Shown here: one piece after another, positions 1-8,584 of the stretch
Layout of the letters: every line of letters starts with the position of its first letter
Numbering within the stretch: position 1 is the first letter of the stretch
Assembly: GCF_900109515.1 (NCBI RefSeq)
Contig: NZ_FOBD01000005.1
Location: forward strand, 186,001 to 250,000
Origin: Paenibacillus sp. OK003
GTDB taxonomy: Bacteria > Bacillota > Bacilli > Paenibacillales > Paenibacillaceae
Reading direction: 5' to 3'
DNA length: 64,000 nucleotides
Notes under the pieces: model-generated
Database searches by the model: none
What the model saw: the letters and a program-made list of their open reading frames with translations, nothing else
What the model was told of the DNA's origin: nothing
Program-made: the position numbers and the translations under genes

Positions 1-1010
1 GAGGGGGTGGAACGACAGCTCCAGCTGCTCCGGCAACACTGTCTGCGACAGCAGGCAACGCACAGGTTTCCCTGAGCTGGACAGCCTCCACAGGTGCGAC
101 CAGTTATAACGTGAAACGGGCGTTGAGTGCGTCGGGTCCATTCACTACGGTTGCTGCTGGCGTGACCGGCACATCGTATGCCAACACAGGTCTGATCAAT
201 GGTACAACCTACTATTATGTGGTTAGTGCCGTGAATGCTGCGGGTGAGAGTGTGAATTCGGCTGTAAAAAGTGCGGTACCAGTAGCAGGTGTGACTGCCC
301 CTGCTGCACCAACAGCGCTGACAGCTACGGCAGGCAATGCTCAAATCAGCTTGACCTGGGCGGCTTCGGCAGGAGCGACAGGTTATAACGTGAAACGGGC
401 GTTGAGTGCATCGGGTCCATTCACTACGGTTGCTGCCAACGTGAGCGGCACATCCTACACCAATACGGGTCTGACCAATGGAACGACCTATCATTATGTG
501 GTTAGTGCCGTGAACGCTGCCGGGGAAAGTGTCAATTCTGCCGCAGCTTCTGCAACACCGCAAAGTGTAGTTGTTCCGACCAGTGACCTGGTTCTGCAAT
601 ATCGTGCGGGAGATACCAACGCGGCAGATAACCAAATTAAACCGTATTTCAACATCAAAAACGTAGGTAACACGGCTGTAAATCTGAGTGATCTGAAAAT
701 CCGTTATTACTTCTCCAAAGAAGGTACCGCAGCGATGGACTCTGCTGTCGATTACGCTCAAGTTGGCGGAGCCAACATCCAGCGCACGTTCACCGATTCC
801 TATGTGGAGCTGAGCTTCACTTCTGGAGCAGGCGCGATCCAGGCAGGTGGACAATCCGGGGATATCCAGCTCCGCATGTACAAAACGGACTGGAGCAACT
901 TAGATGAAACCAATGATTATTCCTACGATCCAACCAAAACATCCTATCAGGACTGGAACAAGGTGACCCTTTACAAAGGCGGTACCCTGGTCTGGGGCAT
1001 TGAGCCTTAA
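1..1010 (+). CDS. C-terminal part of a secreted FN3-CBM3 carbohydrate-active protein (5' truncated by the window)
   Basis: The reading frame is open from base 3, so the start and any catalytic domain lie outside the window. What is visible is two nearly identical fibronectin type III modules of about 93 residues, followed by a C-terminal family 3 carbohydrate-binding module of about 150 residues (starts near SDLVLQYRAGDTNAAD, contains IKPYFNIKN and YSYDPTKTSYQDWNKV, ends VLWGIEP-like at VWGIEP). CBM3 modules bind crystalline cellulose, so the whole protein is most likely an extracellular glycoside hydrolase or polysaccharide lyase that is anchored to plant cell wall. The FN3 modules act as spacers. 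The gene is followed by an intrinsic terminator and a pectin-lyase gene. The module calls are secure; the enzyme class is not visible. Confidence 0.88.
   Translation, partial: GGGTTAPAAPATLSATAGNAQVSLSWTASTGATSYNVKRALSASGPFTTVAAGVTGTSYANTGLINGTTYYYVVSAVNAAGESVNSAVKSAVPVAGVTAPAAPTALTATAGNAQISLTWAASAGATGYNVKRALSASGPFTTVAANVSGTSYTNTGLTNGTTYHYVVSAVNAAGESVNSAAASATPQSVVVPTSDLVLQYRAGDTNAADNQIKPYFNIKNVGNTAVNLSDLKIRYYFSKEGTAAMDSAVDYAQVGGANIQRTFTDSYVELSFTSGAGAIQAGGQSGDIQLRMYKTDWSNLDETNDYSYDPTKTSYQDWNKVTLYKGGTLVWGIEP
9..566 (+). repeat. Tandem duplication of an FN3-encoding unit, offset 279 bp
   Basis: The DNA around base 111 recurs around base 390 with long identical stretches. The offset is 279 bp, or 93 codons, so the duplication keeps frame. 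Unit 1 covers about 9-287 and unit 2 about 288-566. The high DNA identity, not just protein identity, points to recent duplication or gene conversion between FN3 modules. More copies may lie upstream of the window. Confidence 0.85.
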
Positions 1011-1122
1011 AAGGAATGTTATACAGTTGGTTCGGTTGTGTTAAATTGAAGTTCGCTGATGGAAGTGTTTAAGAGCCGCTTGAAGATCCGAAATTAGGGA
1101 TGTGTAAGCGGACGTATGAAGC

Positions 1123-1174
1123 AGGGCTGTCCTCTGATCATGGAAATGATCTGGCGACAGCCCTCTTTCTTTTC
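1123..1174 (+). terminator. Intrinsic terminator of the FN3-CBM3 gene
   Basis: AGGGCTGTC (1123-1131) pairs with GACAGCCCT (1156-1164) and is followed by CTTTCTTTTCT. It lies 113 bases after the stop codon. Confidence 0.8.
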
Positions 1175-1220
1175 TAACGAACAGAGTAGATGCTATATCG
1201 ATGATTTGGTGCAGTTGGAA

Positions 1221-1323
1221 ATTCTAACGAATCTTAGACACGCTATTCAGTAAATTTGGATGGATTTTGAACCGCTTAGACCCGTTTTGGTTCAATTAAG
1301 GTTACTGAGGTTCGTTAGGATTC
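1221..1323. repeat. Palindromic intergenic repeat, family A, copy 1
   Basis: Imperfect inverted repeat whose outer arms are TCTAACGAATCTTAGA (1223-1238) and the reverse-complementary GAGGTTCGTTAGGA (1307-1320). It shares TCTAACGAATC, ACGCTATT-like and GTTACTGAG segments, in the same order, with the copy near 11.4 kb. The rest of the 728-base gap (1011-1738) holds the terminator and a cre box; I see no gene in it. Confidence 0.55.
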
Positions 1324-1619
1324 ATTGTTGGAGTTTTACACTCCAATAGGGTGTGTGAGATTCGTAAGAAAAAACTTGGCGGTGAGCCTGAATCTTCCTT
1401 CCTTCGGACTGCATTGTTCGTCGGTTTGATTTCCTGAATGTCTTCTAAAAACACTGAATATTGATCGTTTTGGACGGATATTTGCCTATGTCACAGCAGG
1501 TGGGATGTCTATAATAATACCCGATGGGGAGGATGAAGCTGCTCTGATGGAGAGGGAATGGAAGGGGGACGGAATCTAGGAATTTAGTTGAGGCGGGATC
1601 TCTTTCTTTTATATTTTTT

Positions 1620-1633
1620 TGTAAGCGCATTCA
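1620..1633. promoter_or_regulatory. cre-like CcpA box upstream of the PL11 lyase
   Basis: TGTAAGCGCATTCA fits the relaxed Bacillus cre consensus WTGNAANCGNWNNCW at every position, including the preceding T. It lies 106-119 bases before the lyase start, a position suited to catabolite control. Confidence 0.6.
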
Positions 1634-1738
1634 GTAAAATTTGAAGGGTATGAACGTCTGTATGGATTAACGGATGTCGCAACGATCCAAGCACAGCCAT
1701 AAGCATCACCCATTCTGTCTCAAGGAGAGTGAAGGTCG

Positions 1739-4156
1739 ATGAAATCCAGAACAACAGCACCGATACATAAAGGATCGGTTTCAGGTATGCACTCCAATCG
1801 CAGGAAGGTACGTATGCCGCTTGCAGCCAAAATGCTGTCTTCGGCACTAAGCGTTGCTTTGCTCGTTGCGGGAACAGCGGGTGCGAGCGGAGCAGCAGCT
1901 TCCAGTGAGAACAGCGCGGCTGAGGCCAGCGTGCAGTCACATAAGGGAGGGAGTTCTTTGAAAGACATTCAGCTTGAGTATCTTGATCGCGGTCTGGTTG
2001 CGGCGTCTACTTCGGAGGGTGTTTTTCTCAGTTGGAGATTGCTTGGTAACGAGGCCACAGGGTATAGCGATAAAGGTCTGACAGGCACGGATTTCAACGT
2101 ATATCGTGATGGCAAGAAGATTGCTACGGTCACCGACAGCACCAACTTTGTTGATGCCGCAGGCAAATCATCGTCCCGTTATGAAGTGGCAGCGGTAAGC
2201 AAGAAGGGCAAGGAGAGCAAACGCAGTGCATCCGTCAAACCTTGGGCGAACGGCTACGTCGATATTCCTTTGCAAAAACCGGCCGATGGTGTGACGCCTG
2301 CGGGAGAAGCCTACTCGTATTCTGCAAATGACATGAGTGTGGGCGATGTGGACGGGGACGGACAGTATGAGTTTTTTGTAAAATGGGACCCTTCCAACTC
2401 CAAGGATGTCTCGCAAAAAGGCTACACCGGTAAAACGTACGTGGATTGTTACACGCTGGACGGACAATTGTTGTACCGGATCGATCTCGGGGTCAACATC
2501 CGTTCGGGTGCTCATTATACACAGATGCTCGTTTATGATTTTGACGGGGATGGCAAGGCTGAGATGATGTTCAAGACCGCACCAGGAACCAAGATCATTC
2601 AATATAACAAAAAAGGAAAGGTCACTTCCGAGAAATACATCACCCTTCCGAAGCAGGATCGCAAGGCAGGTTATTCCAACGAAGATGATTATCGTTTAAG
2701 TGCAGATGGCTACTATGATCATGTCGTGGATATGTTCAAAAACTGGCATAAACATGAAGAGGTTGTGAAGGGCAACTGGCCTGCTACGTTGGAGGAAGCT
2801 TTTGGGATTGCGAAAAAGTATAACTATCCATTGTCTCAGAAGGATGCTGAGAGCTTGGCCGATTACTTCATCGATGTGTATGCACCAAGCCGCAGTGACA
2901 AGAATGAGCTGCGCAAGTTCGAAGGTTTTATCGTGGATGGACCTGAGTATGTAACGGTGTTCGAAGGAGAGTCAGGCAAAGAGCTGGAGACCATTCCTTA
3001 TGAGCCGGGACGGCAGGATGATGGGTTGATGTGGGGCGATTACGCAATGGCGCGTATTGAACCGGCGAACCGGGTAGATCGTTTCCTGGCAGGCGTGGCA
3101 TATCTGGATGGGAAGAAACCGTCTGCGATCTTTGCACGCGGTTACTACACACGTTCCACACTGGTCGCCTACAACTGGGATGGCAAAAAGCTCAAGCGTG
3201 AATGGAAAGCGGACAGTGGCTGGACACCGATGAAGAACCCGTTCAATGACGGTCCACATGGGGTGGACGGTACAGATCCGGTGTATGGCTCAATTACAAC
3301 CCAAGGCGCGCACTATTTCAGTGTCGCTGATGTGGATGGAGACGGTAAACAGGAGATTGTGTACGGCTCGGCCACGATTGATCATGATGGCAGTGTGCTG
3401 TACAGTTCCAAGGACCTGATGCCTGCGGAGAGTGCTGCTCCGGGAACAATTGCACGTCTGGGGCATGGAGATGCGCTTCATGTAGCGGATATCGATCCAG
3501 ATCGTCCAGGACTGGAGATCTTCATGGTACATGAGGGTGGTCCTTGGGCGCCATACGGATATTCCCTGCGGGATGCGAAGACTGGGGAAGTGATCTATGG
3601 CGGGTATACGGGCAAAGACACTGGACGCGGCATGATCGGTGATGTGGACCCGACCCGCAGCGGATTGGAGACATGGGCTGTGGGACTGTGGACGGCCAGC
3701 GGTGAGAAAATAAGCGATAAAGCCCCTGGCACGAATATGAATATACGATGGGCCGCCGATATGACAACTCAAATCGTGGACGGTGCCATCAATGTCACGC
3801 CTACGATTAAGGATTGGAATCGAGGTACGCTGCTGACCGCAACCGGCACGTTGACCAACAATTATACCAAGGGTACGCCATCTCTCGTAGCGGATATCTT
3901 CGGGGATTGGCGGGAAGAGATGCTGGTGAGAACCGTGGACAGCTCAGCGATCCGCATCTACCTGAGCACCGAGAAGACTGACCGTAAACTGTACACGCTG
4001 ATGCACGATGCGATGTATCGTGTCGGCATTGCCGGGCAGAACAGTGGATACAATCAGCCGTCCTACCCATCCTTCTACATGGCATCGGATATCGACTGGT
4101 CGAAGGTTACGCTGCCCAAGTTCCACACACCCAAGTCGGGTAAGGGTGGAAAGTGA
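1739..4156 (+). CDS. Secreted rhamnogalacturonan lyase, polysaccharide lyase family 11 (YesW/YesX type)
   Basis: The 805-residue protein would cleave the rhamnose-galacturonate backbone of rhamnogalacturonan I by beta-elimination outside the cell. The N-terminus carries a basic stretch (HSNRRKVR) and a hydrophobic segment at about residues 33-52 ending in small residues, which is a signal peptide. The mature protein begins with the PL11 beta-sandwich (DRGLVAA...GVFLSWRLLG). The eight-bladed propeller follows, with calcium-binding DxDGDG loops at about residues 202 (DVDGDGQYE), 267 (DFDGDGKAE) and 531 (DVDGDGKQE). B. subtilis YesW/YesX are about 610-620 residues, so the N-terminal region is longer here. 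The ATG at 1739 is preceded by AAGGAG at 1722-1727. M17 (1787) is a possible internal start but lacks a site as good. A cre box lies upstream. The family call is secure; endo versus exo action cannot be read. Confidence 0.93.
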   Translation: MKSRTTAPIHKGSVSGMHSNRRKVRMPLAAKMLSSALSVALLVAGTAGASGAAASSENSAAEASVQSHKGGSSLKDIQLEYLDRGLVAASTSEGVFLSWRLLGNEATGYSDKGLTGTDFNVYRDGKKIATVTDSTNFVDAAGKSSSRYEVAAVSKKGKESKRSASVKPWANGYVDIPLQKPADGVTPAGEAYSYSANDMSVGDVDGDGQYEFFVKWDPSNSKDVSQKGYTGKTYVDCYTLDGQLLYRIDLGVNIRSGAHYTQMLVYDFDGDGKAEMMFKTAPGTKIIQYNKKGKVTSEKYITLPKQDRKAGYSNEDDYRLSADGYYDHVVDMFKNWHKHEEVVKGNWPATLEEAFGIAKKYNYPLSQKDAESLADYFIDVYAPSRSDKNELRKFEGFIVDGPEYVTVFEGESGKELETIPYEPGRQDDGLMWGDYAMARIEPANRVDRFLAGVAYLDGKKPSAIFARGYYTRSTLVAYNWDGKKLKREWKADSGWTPMKNPFNDGPHGVDGTDPVYGSITTQGAHYFSVADVDGDGKQEIVYGSATIDHDGSVLYSSKDLMPAESAAPGTIARLGHGDALHVADIDPDRPGLEIFMVHEGGPWAPYGYSLRDAKTGEVIYGGYTGKDTGRGMIGDVDPTRSGLETWAVGLWTASGEKISDKAPGTNMNIRWAADMTTQIVDGAINVTPTIKDWNRGTLLTATGTLTNNYTKGTPSLVADIFGDWREEMLVRTVDSSAIRIYLSTEKTDRKLYTLMHDAMYRVGIAGQNSGYNQPSYPSFYMASDIDWSKVTLPKFHTPKSGKGGK

Positions 4157-4348
4157 GAAGTGATAGGGGATAGGAGAAAAGTCAGAAAGTAGCCCAAAAC
4201 GCAGATGATCATCTGAAGGCAGGGTTTGAGAACGCAATACCTGTATGGTGATACTGCGGAACGCCACTTGGAAAACGTAAATCCAAGATCGTAAATTCCA
4301 AAGTATTATTTCGTTATAGAAATTGTTTACTATTGTATTAAAGTGAAG

Positions 4349-4402
4349 CTCTGGAGTAACCTCAGTGCGTTTAGGCGTACGGGAGGTTACCCGGAGTTTT
4401 TT
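4349..4402 (+). terminator. Intrinsic terminator downstream of the PL11 lyase
   Basis: GTAACCTC (4356-4363) pairs with GAGGTTAC (4383-4390), extended by CTCTGG with CCGGAG, and is followed by a run of seven T. It lies about 200 bases after the lyase stop and just before the 3' end of the convergent phosphatase gene. Confidence 0.75.
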
Positions 4403-4433
4403 TGATATGGTCAAACCGAAACAACGAACGGCA

Positions 4434-5039
4434 TCATCCTTCCAAATGTGCTACAGAAGCAAAATCTTGAATGGTGTATTTCCCTTTTACATGAATCAAT
4501 GTGGTGATGGAGCATTCGGGAATCAGTTGACTTTGCATGGCGATAAAATCAGGATGCCAGACGTTAAGTTCATGCTCTGGGAATGTGTTTACCAGAAAAT
4601 CCGTAATTAACCCGCCATGAGTAACGATAACGATATGGCTATCTGGTGGCTCTACATTCACCAATTCTGTTAGGAAAGAGGCCAAACGTTGGCCTGCCTG
4701 CTTAGAGGAATCACCCACGGGTGGGAGGTAGTCTGGATCACTTGTGCAACGGTCCCACATGGCGATGAATTCTTCAAAGGTTTGTTCAGGCAGGTCACCC
4801 CAGTTGGCGCGTTCCCGCAGACTCGGGTCTTCAGTCACTGTAACGTTGGTTTGAAGAGCAATATGCGCCGCAGTGTCGATTGCTCTTCGGAGTGGGCTTG
4901 CAATGATTTTGGTGACAGGTACGTTAGCCAAATGAAGTGCTGTCGACTTAGCTTGTGCTACTCCCTCGGATGTGATGGGAACATCACCGATGCGTTTTTC
5001 TTTTAATGCATGCCTCACCAGAAAAAATGTAGTTTTCAT
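4434..5039 (-). CDS. Histidine phosphatase superfamily protein (phosphoglycerate-mutase-like)
   Basis: The 201-residue cytoplasmic protein has the layout of the histidine phosphatase family. An N-terminal VRHA motif holds the nucleophile His10 (RHA instead of the usual RHG). It is followed by an SPLRRAIDTA segment with the second phosphate-binding Arg, an LRERANWG segment with the acidic residue, and a VTHGG motif with the second catalytic His near residue 141. Substrates in this family range from phosphosugars and nucleotides to cofactor precursors, and the sequence does not say which. The gene is divergent from the AraC regulator, and the 178 bp between the two start codons contains an unusual inverted repeat. 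Nothing in the context links it to pectin use. Confidence 0.85.
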   Translation of the reverse strand: MKTTFFLVRHALKEKRIGDVPITSEGVAQAKSTALHLANVPVTKIIASPLRRAIDTAAHIALQTNVTVTEDPSLRERANWGDLPEQTFEEFIAMWDRCTSDPDYLPPVGDSSKQAGQRLASFLTELVNVEPPDSHIVIVTHGGLITDFLVNTFPEHELNVWHPDFIAMQSQLIPECSITTLIHVKGKYTIQDFASVAHLEG

Positions 5040-5056
5040 AGTCTCACTATCTCCTC

Positions 5057-5124
5057 GTTATAGATTAGATAAAATGATATTTATTAGATTTATAACTAAT
5101 TATATGTTTATCTAATTTATAATC
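5057..5124. promoter_or_regulatory. Long AT-rich inverted repeat between divergent genes
   Basis: The arm at 5057-5074 (GTTATAGATTAGATAAAA) is the near-exact reverse complement of 5107-5124 (TTTATCTAATTTATAATC). A third related ATTAGATTTATAA lies between them at about 5083-5095. ATTAGAT(A/T)(A/T)A thus occurs three times. The spacing and placement suggest a multi-site operator for one of the two divergent genes. Confidence 0.5.
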
Positions 5125-5167
5125 GCAATGATTTTTCAATTACATGGTGAAATACATCGCCGAGACT

Positions 5168-5176
5168 TGCTACAAT
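5168..5176 (+). promoter_or_regulatory. Extended -10 promoter element of the AraC gene
   Basis: TGCTACAAT is an extended -10 (TGnTACAAT). A transcript would start near 5183, which rules out the ATG at 5128 and supports the TTG start at 5218. Confidence 0.45.
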
Positions 5177-5217
5177 GGAGAAAAGTGAGGATCGTTGCAG
5201 CAACGGAGGTGCAGGTA

Positions 5218-6228
5218 TTGGAAGCGAATCATTCGACAGGCAGTCTGTTTCAGGAGAAACTGAGCACAGAGGATTATGGACCACGTTTCTACGCGTATTA
5301 TTACAAGCAATGGGACAACTACCAGATGTCCTATCACGATCATGATTCCACGGAGATCATGTACATTATTTCGGGAATGTGCCGGGTCGATGTACAGATG
5401 CCGGATGGCAGCTCAGAACAGGCAGTATTGAAAAAAGGGCAGTTCATTCTGCTGGACGCGGGGGTTCCGCACCGTCTGCTGGTGAAGGATGGCGTACCGT
5501 GCCGCATGCTGAATGTTGAATTTGGAGTTGTCAGATCAGAGCCAGGCCAGCCTTCCATTCGCCAGCTCGCGCTGGAAGAGGAGGAAGTCCATGCTTTTCT
5601 AACCCAAGCCTCACCTTATCTCGTTTTGCCTGACCCGGAAGAGGTGTACCACATTATGAAAAGCCTGGTGCTGGAGCTGGATCAGCGTGGACTGATGGAG
5701 CAGGGACGACCATCTGCACCCATGCGAGTTATACCGTCGGAGGAACGCTCGCATCATCGCGAAGCACGTGATCTGAAGTCGCCTGAGCAAGGTACGTTGG
5801 TACGCACGCTGTTTATCCAACTGCTGGTTCGGGTTGCACGACTTCGCGGGGAAATGAACCGAAGTGCGCTGGATCAGACGGAGCTGTACGTAAAACGGAC
5901 GATTGAATTCATGCATCACAATGTGGATCGCCATATTCAAATGAAGGATATCGCAGCAGCGGTGAATCTGCATCCAGGCTATTTGCACCGTATTTTTCGC
6001 CAGCACACGGAGCGCACGCCTACCGACTATCTCACGATGCTGCGAATGGAAAAGGCGAAGATGCTGCTGCAACAGACCAATATTCCAATCTCCGAAATTT
6101 CCGATTACGTGGGCGTGGGGAGCAGACAATATTTTCATATGTTATTCAAGAAATATACAGGCCGAACTCCGGTTGAATTCCGTTCCTCGATGGAGCGACA
6201 TGTCAGTCATTATCCACTGGAAGAATAG
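5218..6228 (+). CDS. AraC-family transcriptional regulator with N-terminal cupin domain
   Basis: The open frame runs back to 5128, but GGAGGT at 5205-5210 sits 7 bases before the TTG at 5218, and an extended -10 lies at 5168-5176. The likely protein is therefore 336 residues. The N-terminal half is a cupin-type sensing domain (SYHDHDSTEIMYIISG ... GQFILLDAGVPHRL), as in regulators that sense sugars or uronates. The C-terminal ~100 residues hold two helix-turn-helix units (MKDIAAAVNLHPGYLHRIF and ISEISDYVGVGSRQYFHMLF) followed by the GRTPVEF tail typical of AraC/XylS proteins. It stands directly before the GH4 gene on the same strand, so it probably controls that gene. The ligand is unknown. 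Confidence 0.88.
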   Translation: MEANHSTGSLFQEKLSTEDYGPRFYAYYYKQWDNYQMSYHDHDSTEIMYIISGMCRVDVQMPDGSSEQAVLKKGQFILLDAGVPHRLLVKDGVPCRMLNVEFGVVRSEPGQPSIRQLALEEEEVHAFLTQASPYLVLPDPEEVYHIMKSLVLELDQRGLMEQGRPSAPMRVIPSEERSHHREARDLKSPEQGTLVRTLFIQLLVRVARLRGEMNRSALDQTELYVKRTIEFMHHNVDRHIQMKDIAAAVNLHPGYLHRIFRQHTERTPTDYLTMLRMEKAKMLLQQTNIPISEISDYVGVGSRQYFHMLFKKYTGRTPVEFRSSMERHVSHYPLEE

Positions 6229-6331
6229 GGGGAATAGATACTCTGTTTTTATCTGAGCAGGATAGGCTTGATGATCTTAGGACACAAAAGTGAGGATTTT
6301 TGACAGCTACTTCGTGAACTGGTCATGATTT

Positions 6332-6345
6332 TGATAACGCTTCCT
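6332..6345. promoter_or_regulatory. cre-like CcpA box upstream of the GH4 gene
   Basis: TGATAACGCTTCCT with preceding T matches 14 of 15 positions of WTGNAANCGNWNNCW. It lies about 115 bases before the GH4 start. Confidence 0.5.
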
Positions 6346-6457
6346 TATGTACCGTTGTTACAATGATTTCATCATGCAACTTCAATTCAATTGCAAGTGT
6401 TACTGAATGAAGTCATTAACCGAAGCCAATCGTTTCGGATTACGGGAGGAACTGTGC

Positions 6458-7963
6458 ATGTCGTTTAAAGTGGCATTTATCGGGGCGGGTAGTATCGGAT
6501 TTACACGGGGGTTGCTGCGGGATTTGCTCGCGGTACCAGAATTCAACAATATAGAGATTGCGTTCTGTGATATTAGTCAGCACAATCTGGACATGGTTAC
6601 CGAGCTGTGTCAGCGCGATATCCGCGAGAATGGACTGAATATTCAGATTCAGCCGACAACAGACCGGAGAGAAGCGCTCAAGGATGCGAAGTATGTGCTG
6701 TGTACAATCCGTGTAGGAGGGTTGGAAGCTTTTGCAACCGATGTGGATATTCCGCTCAAATATGGGGTAGATCAATGTGTCGGCGATACGTTGTGTGCAG
6801 GTGGCATTATGTACGGACAGCGCGGAATTGCCGAAATGCTCGACATCTGTAAGGATATTCGTGAGCAAAGCGCACCGGATGTGCTGCTCCTCAATTATTC
6901 CAACCCAATGGCTATGCTGACATGGGCCTGCAACAAGTATGGCGGTGTTCGCACGATTGGACTATGTCACGGGGTACAGCATGGTCATCACCAGATTGCG
7001 GAAGCATTTGGACTGAAAATGAATGAAGTGGATATCGTATGTGCCGGAATTAATCATCAGACCTGGTACATCAAGGCATCCCATGAAGGTAAAGACCTTA
7101 CGGGTGATTTGCTCGAAGCCTTCGAGAAACATCCGGAGTATAGCCGTACCGAGAAAGTGCGGATTGATATGCTGCGCCGATTTGGTTATTATAGCACGGA
7201 ATCGAATGGTCACCTTAGCGAATATGTGCCTTGGTACCGCAAACGTCCGGAAGAGATCAAGGACTGGATTGATCTGGACAGCTGGATTAACGGCGAGACG
7301 GGCGGGTATCTGCGTGTGTGTACAGAGGGCAGAAATTGGTTTGAGACTGATTTCCCGAATTGGATGAAGGATGAGCCGATGCAATTTGCCCCGGAAAAAC
7401 GAGGCGGAGAACATGGTTCCTACATTATAGAAGGATTGGAAACGGGACGCGTATACCGCGGACACTTCAATACCGTCAATAACGGTGTGATCTCCAATCT
7501 GCCGGATGATGCGATCATTGAAGCACCGGGATATGTGGATAGCAACGGAATTTCGATGCCGTATGTAGGCGACCTGCCACTCGGCCCGGCTGCCGTGTGT
7601 AATGTGAGCATTTCCGTTCAACGGCTTGCGGTTGAAGCTGCGGTACATGGTGACGATAAAATATTGCGTCAGGCGTTCATGATGGACCCACTCGTGGGTG
7701 CGGTATGTAATCCAAAAGAAATCTGGCAAATGGTCGACGAGATGCTGGTCGCCCAAGCCGAATGGTTGCCACAATATGGTGATGCGATTGCTGTGGCAGA
7801 AGCAAGACTTGCTGCAGGCAACCTGATTCCAACGAAGGAATATGAAGGTGCTGCACGTCTCAAAGTGAAAACCGTTGAGGAGATGCAGCAGGATCGCGAT
7901 GCCGCCAACAAAAATGCGGGTGAATCGGATAAAGGGAAAGATCGCGAGAAAGTGCAGCAATAG
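6458..7963 (+). CDS. Family GH4 glycosidase (NAD- and metal-dependent; alpha-galactosidase/alpha-glucosidase group)
   Basis: GH4 enzymes cleave glycosides by an oxidation-elimination mechanism using NAD and Mn2+. Here the NAD-binding loop is FIGAGSIGF (residues 8-16), and NYSNP (146-150) contributes the substrate Asn. The metal ligands are Cys170 in CHGV and His200 in GINHQTW, the same architecture as Thermotoga AglA. The frame opens at 6407, but GGAGGA at 6445-6450 lies 7 bases before the ATG at 6458, giving MSFKVAFIGAG and 501 residues. The Cys-His motif reads CHGV. Published GH4 signatures, as I recall them, link CHSV with alpha-galactosidase and CHEV with alpha-galacturonidase, so substrate cannot be assigned with confidence. 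The pectin context suggests a galactoside or uronide. It has no signal peptide, so it acts inside the cell on imported oligosaccharides. A perfect hairpin terminator follows. Confidence 0.9.
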   Translation: MSFKVAFIGAGSIGFTRGLLRDLLAVPEFNNIEIAFCDISQHNLDMVTELCQRDIRENGLNIQIQPTTDRREALKDAKYVLCTIRVGGLEAFATDVDIPLKYGVDQCVGDTLCAGGIMYGQRGIAEMLDICKDIREQSAPDVLLLNYSNPMAMLTWACNKYGGVRTIGLCHGVQHGHHQIAEAFGLKMNEVDIVCAGINHQTWYIKASHEGKDLTGDLLEAFEKHPEYSRTEKVRIDMLRRFGYYSTESNGHLSEYVPWYRKRPEEIKDWIDLDSWINGETGGYLRVCTEGRNWFETDFPNWMKDEPMQFAPEKRGGEHGSYIIEGLETGRVYRGHFNTVNNGVISNLPDDAIIEAPGYVDSNGISMPYVGDLPLGPAAVCNVSISVQRLAVEAAVHGDDKILRQAFMMDPLVGAVCNPKEIWQMVDEMLVAQAEWLPQYGDAIAVAEARLAAGNLIPTKEYEGAARLKVKTVEEMQQDRDAANKNAGESDKGKDREKVQQ

Positions 7964-7978
7964 AACAAAATGAGTAGT

Positions 7979-8010
7979 GCCTCTCCAAAATTGGAGAGGC
8001 CTTGTTTCGT
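7979..8010. terminator. Shared terminator between convergent GH4 and lipoprotein genes
   Basis: GCCTCTCC (7979-7986) pairs perfectly with GGAGAGGC (7993-8000) around AAAATT. It is followed by TTGTTTCGTTC and a run of eight T, only a dozen bases before the convergent stop codon. Confidence 0.85.
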
Positions 8011-8011
8011 T

Positions 8012-8584
8012 CTATTTTTTTTCGACACCACGGATTACAAAGGCAAAAGAAGTACTTCCGTAGCTGATCTGTGAATCTTGACTTGAAGTCCAGCGGACAG
8101 ATGCACCGTAGTAGTGGGTTCCTGGTTCTTGCGGTAGATGGAATGACCCCTTCGTTAAAGCGAGAGGCTTGATTTTCTCCTCCACATATTCAAACAAATC
8201 TAATTCATCAGGTGGAATATCTATGCCCATATCTATGGATACTTTTTCACCAACCTGGACGGACTCAGGTGTATGTCCTTTTAGCAAGTCCTTACCTCCC
8301 ACATAATCAGCGCAGGTGCCTCCCCAGCAATAACTGCCCTGTATAGCAGGAATAGAGATGCCACTTTCGCTTTGAATAGTTGGCTTAGGCAGTTTCTTAG
8401 GTAAGTTGGACTCCGGTTCCTGAACCTGTTTTGATCCCATTTCGGTTTCCTTTGCAATTGCTGCTGGGGGTGAGGCAGTTCCGTTAGTACTGTTACTTGG
8501 AGTAGGATTACAGCCGGATAATATCAGCAAAGTTGTAAGGAACACGAGTGAAGCCAACGTTCTTATAGTAATGATAAATTTTAT
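8012..8584 (-). CDS. Putative lipoprotein with an apparent non-canonical AUA start
   Basis: The protein has a lipoprotein signal sequence ending LLILSGC. A Pro/Ser/Thr-rich linker follows, then a conserved-looking domain of about 120 residues with a CWGGTC cysteine pair and GTHYYGASVRW. The fold and function are not recognised. The only ATG/GTG/TTG in frame near the 5' end is a TTG at 8557. It has no ribosome binding site and would leave a signal peptide without its basic N-region. A very good site, AGGGAGG (8593-8599 on the complement), lies 8 bases before ATA at 8582-8584. Starting there gives I(M)KFIITIRTLASLVFLTTLL, an ideal signal peptide. Either an AUA start is used or an ATG has mutated. 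The gene is convergent with GH4 and stands alone. Confidence 0.6.
   Translation of the reverse strand: MKFIITIRTLASLVFLTTLLILSGCNPTPSNSTNGTASPPAAIAKETEMGSKQVQEPESNLPKKLPKPTIQSESGISIPAIQGSYCWGGTCADYVGGKDLLKGHTPESVQVGEKVSIDMGIDIPPDELDLFEYVEEKIKPLALTKGSFHLPQEPGTHYYGASVRWTSSQDSQISYGSTSFAFVIRGVEKK

Noticed and set aside
1445..1968. Several minus-strand frames in the gap before and across the start of the PL11 lyase
   Set aside because: No ribosome binding sites and no recognisable protein features; they overlap a cre box and the lyase start.
4365..4610. Plus-strand frame of 81 codons overlapping the histidine phosphatase gene
   Set aside because: It begins inside a terminator and runs antisense to a gene with clear family motifs, so it is a shadow frame.
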